A DNA stretch of 64,000 nt, taken from Brachyhypopomus gauderio (lineage: Eukaryota; Chordata; Actinopteri; Gymnotiformes; Hypopomidae). Positions 63,951-64,000 of the stretch are shown here, piece after piece (positions within the stretch are counted from its first letter, which is position 1; the number at the start of each line of letters is the position of its first letter). The stretch lies in assembly GCF_052324685.1 (NCBI RefSeq), contig NC_135225.1, positions 3,802,201 through 3,866,200 of the forward strand, in the 5' to 3' direction. The notes under the pieces were generated by a model, which saw only the letters and a program-made list of their open reading frames with translations, ran no database searches and had not been told where the DNA came from. The position numbers and the translations under genes were made by a program.

Positions 63951-64000
63951 GTGAGTAAGTCAAGTGTGGCCACAGGTCAAATGCAACTACAGCACTGAGA

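Overview
This 64 kb window looks like ray-finned fish (teleost) nuclear DNA. The genes are split by introns. Intergenic and intronic DNA is AT-rich and full of long (TG)n, (AT)n and (CT)n microsatellites. It is littered with fish-type transposons: hAT, Tc1, Harbinger-like, a Penelope-like element, several LINE lineages, a solo LTR, and the interspersed repeat containing GCAGACGCTCTTATCC. I could not fix the species; an otophysan fish is a guess.

Three conserved genes lie on the plus strand. First is vwc2 (brorin, a secreted BMP antagonist): coding exons at 2669-3307, 5020-5149 and 22435-22586, giving a 306-residue protein. Second is a gene that best fits spmip7/spata48 (sperm microtubule inner protein): at least seven phase-consistent coding exons from 47329 to 49990 and a further exon near 50111. 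Third is the 5' end of ikzf1 (Ikaros): a probable leader exon near 57.8-57.9 kb, the start codon at 63266, and a second coding exon at 63831-63950. The order VWC2 - SPMIP7/SPATA48 - IKZF1, all in one orientation, matches human 7p12; ZPBP, which sits between the first two in human, was not found. The genes share a neighbourhood, not a pathway: extracellular BMP control, sperm axoneme structure and lymphoid transcription.

The 17.3 kb third intron of vwc2 holds a dense TE cluster at 13.2-20.3 kb: a LINE split by a solo LTR, an exact 11 x 32 bp minisatellite, a Tc1-like transposase fossil, two fragments of a YMDD-type LINE, a Penelope-like GIY-YIG fossil, and a 64-bp perfect hairpin MITE at 21.5 kb. 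The vwc2-spmip7 intergenic region carries two TIR-bounded elements that each encode only a DNA-binding protein. One, at 24636-26169, carries a decayed Myb/SANT protein of Harbinger type. The other, at 30470-32927, has a perfect 8-bp target-site duplication and an intact two-exon THAP domain but no visible transposase. At 40984-44880 lies a nested stack of hAT-like and TA-flanked elements forming a large inverted repeat.

The most interesting candidate for something undescribed is the THAP-only mobile element. Next come the Myb/SANT-only element, the vwc2 exon 3 acceptor whose pyrimidine tract is replaced by (TG)15, and regulatory motifs that fit their genes: an RFX X-box before the sperm gene and an ETS-RUNX composite before ikzf1. 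All calls come from reading the sequence by eye; no database search was run.
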